Assembly: GCF_002432125.1 (NCBI RefSeq)
Contig: NZ_DJFS01000014.1
Location: forward strand, 345 to 8,956
From: Brevundimonas sp. UBA5866
GTDB taxonomy: Bacteria > Pseudomonadota > Alphaproteobacteria > Caulobacterales > Caulobacteraceae
Length of the DNA: 8,612 nt
Direction of reading: 5' to 3'
Shown: positions 1-6,874 of the stretch, piece after piece
Layout: the number at the start of each line of letters is the position of its first letter
How positions within the stretch are numbered: position 1 is the stretch's first letter
Notes under the pieces: generated by a model
Databases searched by the model: none
The model's input: only the letters and a program-made list of their open reading frames with translations
What the model was told of the DNA's origin: nothing
Translations under genes and position numbers: made by a program

Positions 1-991
1 CGAGGTTCAGGTCGCCATCGGTACACACGCCCTGTTTCAGGATGCGGTGGAGTTCGACAACCTCGCACTGGCCGTCATCGACGAACAGCATCGCTTTGGC
101 GTGCGACAGCGCCAGCAGCTTCAGGACAAGGGCCGCAACGGCGTCCACCTGCTTTCCATGTCTGCCACGCCCATTCCGCGCACGCTGGAACTGACCCAAT
201 ACGGCGAGCTGGACGTCAGCCGCCTGAATGAAAAGCCGCCGGGCCGCACGCCCGTCACCACCGCCGTGGTGCCTCTGGTCCGCATCAAGGAAGTGGCCCA
301 GCGCCTGAAGGCCGCCGTCGAAGGCGGCGCACAGGCCTATTGGATCTGCCCGCTGGTGGCCGAGTCCGAGGCCATCGACCTGGCCGCCGCCGAGGACCGC
401 GCCGAGGCCCTGCGCCGCTTCCTTGGCACCGAGGTCGGGCTGGCGCATGGACAGATGAACGGTGCCGAGCGCGAGGCTGTGATGAACCGCTTTGCTGCGG
501 GGGAACTGCCGGTTCTGGTCGCCACCACTGTGGTGGAAGTCGGCGTGGACGTGCCCAATGCCTCGATCATGGTGATCGAACACGCCGACCGCTTTGGTCT
601 GGCCCAGCTTCACCAGCTGCGGGGCCGCGTCGGGCGCGGGGCCAAGGCGTCGTCGTGCATTCTGCTGTACGGTGCGGGCGAGAACGGCGAACTCGGCGAG
701 ACGGCGACCAAGCGTCTGGAAATCCTGCGCAACAGCGAGGACGGCTTCCTGATCGCGGAGGAGGACTTCCGTCTACGCGGCGGTGGCGATCCGCTGGGTC
801 TGAAGCAGAGCGGCTTCCCCGCCTACCGCTTTGCCGACCCGATCAAGCATCGCCACCTGCTGTTGGCCGCCGCCGACGATGCGCGTCTGGTACTAAACCG
901 CGATCCGAAACTGGAGAGCCAGCGCGGTCAAGCCATTCAGGTGCTGGAGAGCCTGTTCGACTGGCGAACCGATCGCGCCAGTATTGACTGA
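1..991 (+). CDS. recG: ATP-dependent DNA helicase RecG, C-terminal part (5' end outside the window)
   Basis: This is the C-terminal 329 residues of RecG, the superfamily 2 helicase that remodels stalled replication forks and branched recombination intermediates in the cytoplasm. The reading frame is open from base 2 with no start codon, so the gene begins upstream of the window. Visible helicase motifs, in order, are THALFQ, the DEQH box (motif II, fragment residues 27-30, followed by RFGV), SATPIPRTL (motif III), and ATTVVEVGVDVPNAS followed by QLRGRVGRG (motifs V and VI). The segment after these, with DFRLRGGGDPLG, is the typical RecG C-terminal region; it separates RecG from Mfd, which shares the translocase motifs. 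The TGA stop is at 989-991. recO converges from the other strand with only nine bases between the stop codons. The part seen is intact and identification is firm. Confidence 0.97.
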   Translation, partial: EVQVAIGTHALFQDAVEFDNLALAVIDEQHRFGVRQRQQLQDKGRNGVHLLSMSATPIPRTLELTQYGELDVSRLNEKPPGRTPVTTAVVPLVRIKEVAQRLKAAVEGGAQAYWICPLVAESEAIDLAAAEDRAEALRRFLGTEVGLAHGQMNGAEREAVMNRFAAGELPVLVATTVVEVGVDVPNASIMVIEHADRFGLAQLHQLRGRVGRGAKASSCILLYGAGENGELGETATKRLEILRNSEDGFLIAEEDFRLRGGGDPLGLKQSGFPAYRFADPIKHRHLLLAAADDARLVLNRDPKLESQRGQAIQVLESLFDWRTDRASID

Positions 992-1011
992 GCGCCTCCG
1001 TTAAAGGCGCT
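991..1011. repeat. Short inverted repeat at the convergent recG/recO ends
   Basis: AGCGCC (991-996) and GGCGCT (1006-1011) are perfect complements around a nine-base loop that contains the recO stop codon; the left arm starts at the last base of the recG stop. A small hairpin here could mark the 3' ends of both transcripts. Neither strand has a T run after it, so it does not qualify as a standard intrinsic terminator and may be chance in GC-rich DNA. Confidence 0.3.
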
Positions 1012-1732
1012 GCGCCGCTTCCAACTTGTCGATCATCCAGAACCGCGCGGGGGGCAGCGGCTTGTTCATCGGATGGAAGACGTATTGCTCAAGGAAATGG
1101 CCCGTCAGGTTCAGCCCGTGCCGGACGTCGCCGTCGTCCAAACCTGCCTGTGCACCAAGCAAGAATGGCGGCAAGGTTAGCAGCTTGTCGGCATAGGGCT
1201 CGCCCGCCGTGCGGCTGACGGCACGGCCCGTGCGGGGGCTGACCCATATCAGATCATCGGTATCACCTGTTGAGGCACAACGGCTGAGGTCCAATCCAAA
1301 GCCCAGCGACTCCAGCAGGCCCATTTCATAGCGTACAAAGATCGCGGGCCAGATGTCGGCAATCGCAAAGGCCGACATCAAGGCGTCGAAGGCATAGAAC
1401 GCCCCCGGAAACGGCTCGCGTTCCGGCAAGGCCCCACCTGCGACCGCAGCCGCTGCACTCAGTCCGGTTAGGGCGACTGGATCATCGAACAGCGACGCAG
1501 GCCCCTCGCCGATCGGCTCCAGCCGCGCCGAACCCAGTTGATCTGAGGTGCGCGACCGGAAATCAGCCAAGACCTTGGCCCCCGGTTGCAGGAAGGGTTT
1601 GATGCGACGCGACGCTCCGCCGGCCACATAGGCGGCACGGCGTCCATGCCGCTCGGTCAACAGCTCGACCACCATACCCGTATCGCCGTGGGCGCGTGCC
1701 GACAGCACGAAGGCTTCGTCCTGAAACTCCAA
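1001..1732 (-). CDS. recO: DNA repair protein RecO (TTG start)
   Basis: RecO works with RecR (and RecF) to load RecA onto SSB-coated single-stranded DNA during gap repair. The 243-residue length is normal for the family. The N-terminus (MEFQDEAFVLSARAHGDTG, residues 1-19) matches the usual RecO opening of the OB-fold domain, roughly residues 1-80. The rest is the helical C-terminal domain, with RYEMGLLESLGFGLDL at about 134-149. The start is TTG at 1732-1730; no ATG lies nearby, and beginning at the conserved EFQDEA stretch supports it. The ribosome-binding signal is weak (AAGG about nine bases upstream). The upstream SnoaL-like gene stops one base before this start, so translational coupling is likely. 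The region that carries a four-cysteine zinc site in some RecO proteins has only one cysteine here (C152), so no zinc finger is expected. The gene converges with recG. Confidence 0.94.
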   Translation of the reverse strand: MEFQDEAFVLSARAHGDTGMVVELLTERHGRRAAYVAGGASRRIKPFLQPGAKVLADFRSRTSDQLGSARLEPIGEGPASLFDDPVALTGLSAAAAVAGGALPEREPFPGAFYAFDALMSAFAIADIWPAIFVRYEMGLLESLGFGLDLSRCASTGDTDDLIWVSPRTGRAVSRTAGEPYADKLLTLPPFLLGAQAGLDDGDVRHGLNLTGHFLEQYVFHPMNKPLPPARFWMIDKLEAAQRL

Positions 1733-1733
1733 C

Positions 1734-2201
1734 TCAGTCTGCCTTTATCACCGCCACGACGGCGCGGGCTTTGTCATTGGGAACGGTGAAGCTGAGGACA
1801 TAGTGCTCGATTTTCCATCCGTCCCCACCACGGATCAAAGTCCCCGAGCCACGCACCAGACCATAGCTGTCGTTGCTGAGCACTTCGTCAAAGGTGGCGA
1901 CGCACTGACACGCGACCGGAGACAAACGTACCTCGCGCTCCTGCGGAATATAGGTCCATCCACGCCTCCGTGAGAAATAGGGCTCGGCATAGGCGCGGAA
2001 TTCCTCGACGCTCCACTGCTCGGCGGCATCGGTGCCGACAAAGCGTCCCGACGGTGTGAACAGACTGAAATAGGCTTCGCCATCAGCGCGAGCCGCAGCT
2101 TGGTGAAAACGGTCCAGCACGGCATCCGCCCCCGCAATATCCGGTCCGGCGGGCGGCGATTGCAGAGTGGCAGCAAGCATAAGCGAAGCAAGAATGTTCA
2201 T
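1734..2201 (-). CDS. SnoaL/NTF2-like small protein, possibly exported
   Basis: This is a 155-residue protein of the NTF2-like superfamily (SnoaL-like/DUF4440 type). The helical start AVLDRFHQAAARADGEAY (about 27-44), FSLFTPSGRFVGTDAAEQW (about 45-63) and the closing WKIEHYVLSFTVPND (about 129-143) fit the cone-shaped fold. Members include ketosteroid-isomerase-like enzymes and many domains of unknown role; I cannot assign a substrate. Residues 2-13 are hydrophobic and followed by a Pro/Ala-rich stretch, which suggests a signal peptide, but there is no Lys or Arg before the hydrophobic core, so export is uncertain. A CQC pair (C98, C100) is present. The ATG at 2201-2199 is preceded by AGAG eight bases upstream. 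It is probably the first gene of a two-gene unit with recO, whose start follows its stop by one base. Confidence 0.8.
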   Translation of the reverse strand: MNILASLMLAATLQSPPAGPDIAGADAVLDRFHQAAARADGEAYFSLFTPSGRFVGTDAAEQWSVEEFRAYAEPYFSRRRGWTYIPQEREVRLSPVACQCVATFDEVLSNDSYGLVRGSGTLIRGGDGWKIEHYVLSFTVPNDKARAVVAVIKAD

Positions 2202-2239
2202 GGTTTGGACTCTACACCGTCATGCCTGAAACGGAAACT

Positions 2240-2251
2240 GGATGCGCATCC
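2240..2251. promoter_or_regulatory. 12-base perfect palindrome in the divergent intergenic region
   Basis: GGATGCGCATCC is a perfect dyad with no spacer. It lies 38 bases upstream of the SnoaL-like gene start and about 120 bases upstream of the CoA-transferase start. Its position between divergent genes would suit an operator for a dimeric regulator. No family can be named from the sequence, and a chance palindrome is possible. Confidence 0.3.
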
Positions 2252-2334
2252 TCCGTAGGTCACCGAGCATGGCTCTGCGGTTACGACCAAAGGCGCATTG
2301 GAATCGGGCACTTGCCACCTTTAAGCCATACACA

Positions 2335-2356
2335 GCGCCCTGAGTTAATGGGGCGC
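2335..2356 (+). promoter_or_regulatory. GC-rich inverted repeat just upstream of the CoA-transferase
   Basis: GCGCCC (2335-2340) and GGGCGC (2351-2356) are perfect complements around a ten-base AT-richer loop. The repeat ends 16 bases before the start codon and six bases before the AGGG ribosome-binding site. It could be an operator or a leader hairpin. No convincing -35/-10 pair is visible around it, and no T run follows. Confidence 0.3.
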
Positions 2357-2362
2357 ATCTAT

Positions 2363-2366
2363 AGGG
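2363..2366 (+). promoter_or_regulatory. Ribosome-binding site of the CoA-transferase
   Basis: AGGG sits six bases before the ATG at 2373 and supports that start over the internal ATG 13 codons downstream. Confidence 0.6.
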
Positions 2367-2372
2367 TCGAGT

Positions 2373-3884
2373 ATGTCTGTCATTCGCAATCAGGCGCTGA
2401 AATCCAAGGTCATGTCCGCACAGGACGCCGCAGCGCTCATCCCCAACGGTGCCAACGTCGGCATGAGCGGTTTCACCGGCTCGGGCTATCCCAAGGCGGT
2501 TCCGTCGGCGCTGGCCGCGCGTATGACGGCCCTGCGCGAGGCAGGCGACCCGATGCGTATCAAGGTCTGGACCGGCGCATCGACCGGACCGGAACTGGAT
2601 GGAGAACTGGCGGCGGCTGACGGTATCGAGTTCCGCCTGCCCTACAACTCGGACCCGATTGCCCGCGAGAAGATCAACTCGGGCAAGATGGAATACCTCG
2701 ACATGCACCTGAGCCAGGTGGCTCCGGTGGCGTGGCAGGGCTTCCTTGGCCCGCTCGATACGGCTCTGGTCGAGGTCGCCGGCATCACCGAAGACGGCGA
2801 ATTGGTTCCGTCCTCGTCGGTGGGCAACAACAAGACCTGGCTGGACCGCGCCGAGAACATCATCCTTGAGGTCAACCGCTGGCAGAACCCGGCGCTTGAG
2901 GGCATGCACGACATCTATTACGGCACCGCCCTGCCGCCGGAACGCGTGCCGATCCCGCTGGTGAAACCCGACCAACTGATCGGCCAGCCGACCTTCAAGG
3001 TCAATCCGGACAAGATCAAAGCCATCGTCGAAACCGACGCCCCTGACCGCAACCTGCCGTTCGCCGCGCCGGACGACAACGCCCGCGCCATCGCCGGTCA
3101 CCTGATCGAGTTCCTGAAGAACGAAGTGAAACAGGGCCGCCTGCCCGCTTCGCTGCTGCCGCTGCAATCGGGCGTGGGCAACGTCGCCAATGCCGTTCTC
3201 GCAGGCCTGAACGACGGCCCGTTCGAGCGCATGTCGGCCTATACCGAAGTGCTGCAGGACGGCATGCTGGACATGCTGGACTCGGGCAAGCTGACTGTTG
3301 CCTCGGCCACCGCCTTCTCGCTGTCGCCGGAAGCCGCTGCGGACCTGAACAGCCGCATGGAACAGTTCCGTGGCCGCATCATCCTGCGCCCGCAGGAAAT
3401 CTCGAACCACCCCGAGCTGATCCGCCGTCTGGGCTGTATCGCCATGAACGGCCTGATCGAGGCCGATATCTATGGCAACGTCAACTCGACGCAGGTCATG
3501 GGTTCGCGAATCCAGAACGGTATCGGTGGCTCGGGCGACTTTGCCCGCAACGCCTACATCTCGTGCTTTGTCACGCCCTCGACCGCCAAGGGCGGCAAGA
3601 TCTCGGCCATCGTGCCGATGGCGTCCAACGTCGATCACATCACCCAGGACGTGCAGGTCATCGTGACCGAGCAGGGTCTGGCCGATCTGCGCGGCCTGTC
3701 GCCGAAACAGCGCGCCAAGGTCATCATCAACAACTGCGCCCACCCGATGTATCGCGACATGCTGCAGGACTATTACGACCGCGCCCTGACGTCGTCGTAC
3801 GGCCTGCAGTCACCGCACATGCTGACCGAAGCCCTGTCGTGGCACCAGCGTTTCATCGAGACGGGCAGCATGCTGCCCGCCTGA
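2373..3884 (+). CDS. Succinyl-CoA:acetate CoA-transferase (acetyl-CoA hydrolase/transferase family)
   Basis: This 503-residue class I CoA-transferase probably moves CoA between succinyl-CoA and acetate in the cytoplasm, yielding acetyl-CoA and succinate. The length and motifs follow the AarC type from acetic acid bacteria. The sequence shows the N-terminal NGANVGMSGFTGSGYPK (25-41), the GVGN loop (267-270), the candidate catalytic glutamate E292 in AYTEVLQDGMLD, N345 in EISNHPE, and the glycine-rich GIGGSGDFARNAYIS (383-397). The offset of two fits the known AarC residues E294, N347 and G388. Many databases label such proteins acetyl-CoA hydrolase, but an intact glutamate and these loops favour transfer. 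It may also use propionyl-CoA or other short acyl-CoAs. It stands alone on the plus strand, divergent from the SnoaL-like gene and convergent with the serine hydrolase, with a terminator after its stop. It is likely transcribed by itself. Confidence 0.93.
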   Translation: MSVIRNQALKSKVMSAQDAAALIPNGANVGMSGFTGSGYPKAVPSALAARMTALREAGDPMRIKVWTGASTGPELDGELAAADGIEFRLPYNSDPIAREKINSGKMEYLDMHLSQVAPVAWQGFLGPLDTALVEVAGITEDGELVPSSSVGNNKTWLDRAENIILEVNRWQNPALEGMHDIYYGTALPPERVPIPLVKPDQLIGQPTFKVNPDKIKAIVETDAPDRNLPFAAPDDNARAIAGHLIEFLKNEVKQGRLPASLLPLQSGVGNVANAVLAGLNDGPFERMSAYTEVLQDGMLDMLDSGKLTVASATAFSLSPEAAADLNSRMEQFRGRIILRPQEISNHPELIRRLGCIAMNGLIEADIYGNVNSTQVMGSRIQNGIGGSGDFARNAYISCFVTPSTAKGGKISAIVPMASNVDHITQDVQVIVTEQGLADLRGLSPKQRAKVIINNCAHPMYRDMLQDYYDRALTSSYGLQSPHMLTEALSWHQRFIETGSMLPA

Positions 3885-3913
3885 GGAAGTCCCCCACCCT
3901 CACGATGACAAAA

Positions 3914-3942
3914 AAGGCCGGATGGTTCGCCCATCCGGCCTT
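3914..3942. terminator. Bidirectional intrinsic terminator between convergent genes
   Basis: A perfect 12-base stem, AAGGCCGGATGG (3914-3925) with CCATCCGGCCTT (3931-3942), closes a five-base loop. On the minus strand it is followed by six T (complement of 3910-3915), a standard terminator starting five bases after the serine hydrolase stop. On the plus strand the tail reads TTATTTCT, weaker but usable, 29 bases after the CoA-transferase stop. It should end both transcripts. Confidence 0.85.
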
Positions 3943-3946
3943 ATTT

Positions 3947-5191
3947 CTAACGGCTCATCGATGTCGGGAACGGATGCCCCAAGGCCTCGGCCATCGCCTG
4001 CTGGCTCAGCAGGAAGACCTGATCGCGAAGGTGGTAGTTGTTCGACAGAACCACGACCGTAATCTTCTGTGTGGGCTCATACGACACAAGGTTGCGGAAC
4101 CCCGACCAAGAGCCCGTATGGTAGATCTGCGGCTCGCTGAACGAAGGCGAAACCCGCTCGCCCAGCGAGTTCATAAACACGCCATAGCCATAGGCCCGAT
4201 GCGGACGGCCCCGTTCCTTGGGCGTATCCTCGGGTGAATGGTCCCGTATCAGGTCCGCATAGGATTCCGGCTTCAGGATGCGGCCGTTGTGAAGCGCAAG
4301 GTTCCACATCAGCAGGTCATCCATCGTCGAGTACAACGCACCCGCACCATGAACCACGCTAACATTCGCCAGCGGCTGTGGCGTCAGCCCCTGCGGGAAC
4401 AGGCCGTAACCCATCGCCAGACCCGGCGTATTGGCATGCACGTCAGAGCCGGTCTGTGTCATGCCCAGCGGTTCGAAAAACGTCTTTTGCAGATAGTCTT
4501 CGAATGACATTCCGCTGGCCTTGGCCACGATATAGGCCGCCAGATTGAAGCCAACGTTATTGTAGCGAACCTTCTCGCCCGGTTGGAATTGCAGCCCATA
4601 GCGCGTGGCATTGGCCAACAGCTGTTCCGGCGAATGCGGTGTCACCCGCACTTGGCCCCAGTTGGCCTGCGCCATCAGATCGGGAATGCCCGAAGTGTGG
4701 CTGATCAAATGATGGATGCGCACATTGGCCCAGCGCTCCGGACACGGCTGAATCCATTGACAGACCGGATCATTGACCGACAGCTTGCCCTCGTCCTGAA
4801 GCTTCAGGACCGCAACCCCAGTGAACTGTTTCGACACAGAGGCCAGCCGGAAACGCGTATCCAACTCAAAAGGCGTCTGCTGTTCGTAGTTCGCCTTGCC
4901 ATAGGTCTGCCGGAACAGGACCTCATTGCCGCGCGCCACCAATACCGCGCCGGTGAACTGGCGTGTTGCGGCCATATGATCCAGCCGCTGCTTAAGCTGG
5001 GGCAGGCTTTCGACGACCCGGATTTCCGGCCGGACCAACAGCGGATCGGCCTCTGCCGAAACCAGGCTGGCATCGGGGGTTTCAGGGCCGTGCATGCGGG
5101 CCAGCGTGTAACCGCCGGCCAGCAATGCCACAGTGGCAATACCGATCAGCAACCAGGGCCGACGATTTGCCTTTTGGGGAACTTGAAACAC
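3947..5191 (-). CDS. Membrane-anchored class C serine hydrolase (beta-lactamase/DD-peptidase fold)
   Basis: This 414-residue protein belongs to the penicillin-binding-protein-like serine hydrolase family (class C beta-lactamases, DD-peptidases, esterases). Residues 1-12 contain basic residues and about 13-31 form one hydrophobic segment, so it is probably an inner-membrane anchor or signal sequence with the catalytic domain in the periplasm. All three active-site motifs are present: SVSK (nucleophile S118, base K121), YNN (Y210, N212) and HTG (358-360) in place of KTG. HTSG (165-168) is also typical of the family. Cysteines 144 and 150 could form a disulfide. I chose GTG at 5191-5189: it lies seven bases after the era stop, has AAGAG four bases upstream, and puts the hydrophobic segment near the N-terminus. 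A longer reading to 5263 would overlap era by 65 bases and add an unlikely Ser/Arg-rich leader. It is the last gene before the terminator. The substrate is unknown. Confidence 0.88.
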   Translation of the reverse strand: MFQVPQKANRRPWLLIGIATVALLAGGYTLARMHGPETPDASLVSAEADPLLVRPEIRVVESLPQLKQRLDHMAATRQFTGAVLVARGNEVLFRQTYGKANYEQQTPFELDTRFRLASVSKQFTGVAVLKLQDEGKLSVNDPVCQWIQPCPERWANVRIHHLISHTSGIPDLMAQANWGQVRVTPHSPEQLLANATRYGLQFQPGEKVRYNNVGFNLAAYIVAKASGMSFEDYLQKTFFEPLGMTQTGSDVHANTPGLAMGYGLFPQGLTPQPLANVSVVHGAGALYSTMDDLLMWNLALHNGRILKPESYADLIRDHSPEDTPKERGRPHRAYGYGVFMNSLGERVSPSFSEPQIYHTGSWSGFRNLVSYEPTQKITVVVLSNNYHLRDQVFLLSQQAMAEALGHPFPTSMSR

Positions 5192-5198
5192 TGAACTC

Positions 5199-6167
5199 TT
5201 AGACGTCGAATTCGAGGCCGAACTGCGAATACATGGCCTTGGTATCCTGCCACTTCGGGTCAACCTTGACCGTCAGGAACAGGTGGATCTTGCGGTCGAA
5301 CAGCTGTTCCAGCTCTTCGCGGGACTTCTGACCAATCCACTTCAGGGTCTGGCCGCCCTTGCCCAGCACGATCGGGCGCTGGCTCTCGCGCTCGACATAG
5401 ATGGTCTGTTCGATACGGGCCGAACCATCGGGGCGGTCATCGAAGCTGGTCGTTTCGACCGCCGCCGAATACGGCAGCTCTTCGTGGACGCGCAGATAGA
5501 CCTTCTCGCGGGTGATTTCAGCAGCCAGAACGCGGGCCGGAACGTCGGCGGCCTGATCTTCCGGATACAGCCACGGGCCTTCCGGCATGGCCGAGGCCAG
5601 ACGCGCCTTCAGGTCATCAACGCCGTCACCCTTGTCCGCAGAGATCATGAAGACCTCGGTATAGGCCCCCGTCTCGTACAGCTTTGCCGACAGGGCCAGC
5701 AGGGTGTCGCGGCGCATGCCGTCGATCTTGTTCAGGGCCAGAATGACCTTCTGGCCCATCTTGTTCAGGTTCTTGATGATGGTTTCGGTATCTTCGGCCG
5801 ACTTGCGGTCCGCCGGCGTACCATCGCGGCTTTCGGCGCCCAGATGGGCCTGCGCGTCCACCAGATGCACGATCACATCGGCATCCTCGGCACCGGCCCA
5901 CGCCGAGGCGACCATCGCACGGTCCAGGCGGCGGCGCGGATTGAACACCCCGGGGGTGTCCACCAGAACGATCTGGGCATTGTCGTGCATGGCGATGCCG
6001 CGCACGGGGAAGCGCGTGGTCTGGACCTTCTGGGTAACGATCGAAACCTTGGATCCCGTCAGCCGGTTCACCAGCGTGGACTTGCCCGCATTCGGGGCAC
6101 CGATGATGGCAGCAAAACCTGCGCGTTGCCCTTCGGTCTGGACGGGGGTGTTTTCAGTCTCGGTCAA
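5199..6167 (-). CDS. era: GTPase Era, 30S ribosome assembly factor (TTG start)
   Basis: Era is a GTPase with a KH domain that binds the 3' end of 16S rRNA and assists 30S maturation. In the 322 residues the GTPase motifs are GAPNAGKS (G1, 23-30), TTR (G2, 50-52), DTPG (G3, 70-73), NKID (G4, 146-149) and SAD (G5, 176-178). The KH domain carries GKGG (269-272) in VLGKGGQTLKWIG. Between G3 and G4 there is a hydrophilic stretch, about residues 110-124 (GAESRDGTPADRKSA), making this loop longer than in E. coli Era. The start is TTG at 6167-6165, overlapping the rnc stop as TTGA, with GAAGG six bases upstream; no ATG precedes the G1 motif. The overlap points to translational coupling with rnc. The C-terminus (FGLEFDV) is complete. 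Confidence 0.96.
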   Translation of the reverse strand: MTETENTPVQTEGQRAGFAAIIGAPNAGKSTLVNRLTGSKVSIVTQKVQTTRFPVRGIAMHDNAQIVLVDTPGVFNPRRRLDRAMVASAWAGAEDADVIVHLVDAQAHLGAESRDGTPADRKSAEDTETIIKNLNKMGQKVILALNKIDGMRRDTLLALSAKLYETGAYTEVFMISADKGDGVDDLKARLASAMPEGPWLYPEDQAADVPARVLAAEITREKVYLRVHEELPYSAAVETTSFDDRPDGSARIEQTIYVERESQRPIVLGKGGQTLKWIGQKSREELEQLFDRKIHLFLTVKVDPKWQDTKAMYSQFGLEFDV

Positions 6168-6874
6168 ATTACGCCTTCACGTTTCATAAGTGCGACAGCA
6201 GCAGCCTTTTCGGCTTCCTGCCTCGAACGCCCCGTGGCCCGCACGGGTTCATAGCCTTGTACCACAACCTCGACCGTAAAGGTCGGTGCGTGATCGGAGC
6301 CGGTACGCTCCACAATCATATAGGTCGGCAACGGACGCCCCTGCCCCTGCGCCCATTCCTGAAGCGCGGATTTGGGGTTCACGATAGCCGGTTCGGGCGG
6401 CGAAGAAATCTCCTGCGCCCATGCACGGTCAAAGACCGCGCGCGCTGCGTCCAGGCCGCCGTCGCGATAGACGGCTGCCAGCACAGCTTCAACAGCATCG
6501 GCTATAACTCCGGCCTTTCTGCGGCCACCCGTCTTGGTTTCTCCGGCGGACAGCCGAAGGGCCGCACCGATGCCCAGCGCCTCGCCCACGCGGGCGCAGG
6601 CCGATTTATCGACCAGCGAGTGCAGACGGGCCGACAGCCTGCCCTCATCCGCTTCGGGAAACTCGCGCACCAGATAGTCCGCCACCAGCAGGCCCAGCAC
6701 ACGGTCGCCGAGGAACTCCAGACGCTCGTTGTCGCTGATCTTGGTATTGTGGCTCTCGGCCACGCTGGAATGGGTCAAGGCCCGCTCCAGCAGGGAGCGG
6801 TCCTTGAACTGATAGCCCAGATTGACCATCAGCTTTTCGACAGCGACGGTCCTCTGGTTGATTTGACCGGCCAT
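6164..6874 (-). CDS. rnc: Ribonuclease III
   Basis: RNase III cleaves double-stranded RNA and processes the rRNA precursor and some mRNAs. The 236 residues hold the nuclease signature NERLEFLGD (49-57), with the metal-binding residues E53 and D57, and the second acidic pair D126 and E129 in ADAVEAVLAAVY. The C-terminal double-stranded RNA-binding domain covers about 166-232, from NPKSALQEWAQ to the AEKAAAVALM helix. The ATG at 6874-6872 overlaps the lepB stop by one base (TAATG); the following VAVEKLMVNLGYQF aligns with the usual family start, so the later methionine at residue 16 is less likely. The downstream era start overlaps its stop by four bases. Order and spacing indicate a lepB-rnc-era transcript, as in many proteobacteria. 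Confidence 0.96.
   Translation of the reverse strand: MAGQINQRTVAVEKLMVNLGYQFKDRSLLERALTHSSVAESHNTKISDNERLEFLGDRVLGLLVADYLVREFPEADEGRLSARLHSLVDKSACARVGEALGIGAALRLSAGETKTGGRRKAGVIADAVEAVLAAVYRDGGLDAARAVFDRAWAQEISSPPEPAIVNPKSALQEWAQGQGRPLPTYMIVERTGSDHAPTFTVEVVVQGYEPVRATGRSRQEAEKAAAVALMKREGVI
6174..6178 (-). promoter_or_regulatory. Ribosome-binding site that fixes the era TTG start
   Basis: On the minus strand GAAGG lies inside the last codons of rnc, six bases before TTG at 6167. This spacing is what makes the non-ATG start of era credible. Confidence 0.6.

Noticed and set aside
2299..2315. Possible sigma-54 promoter (TGG...TTGC) upstream of the CoA-transferase
   Set aside because: The GG and GC elements are 12 bases apart instead of the required 10, and the bases after GG do not match the consensus.
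2222..2620. 132-codon plus-strand frame running from the intergenic region into the CoA-transferase
   Set aside because: It overlaps the real gene out of frame and has no ribosome-binding site or family features.
2220..3743. 507-codon open frame on the minus strand opposite the CoA-transferase
   Set aside because: It mirrors a gene with full catalytic motifs, has an Arg/His/Val-rich composition typical of antisense shadows in high-GC DNA, and shows no recognisable domain.
5192..5263. Longer N-terminus for the serine hydrolase overlapping era
   Set aside because: The added 24 residues are Ser/Arg-rich and come from the end of era in another frame; the GTG at 5191 has a ribosome-binding signal and gives a normal membrane anchor.
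5283..6254. 323-codon open frame on the plus strand opposite era
   Set aside because: It lies against era with all its GTPase motifs and has the composition of a shadow frame; no ribosome-binding site or domain is visible.
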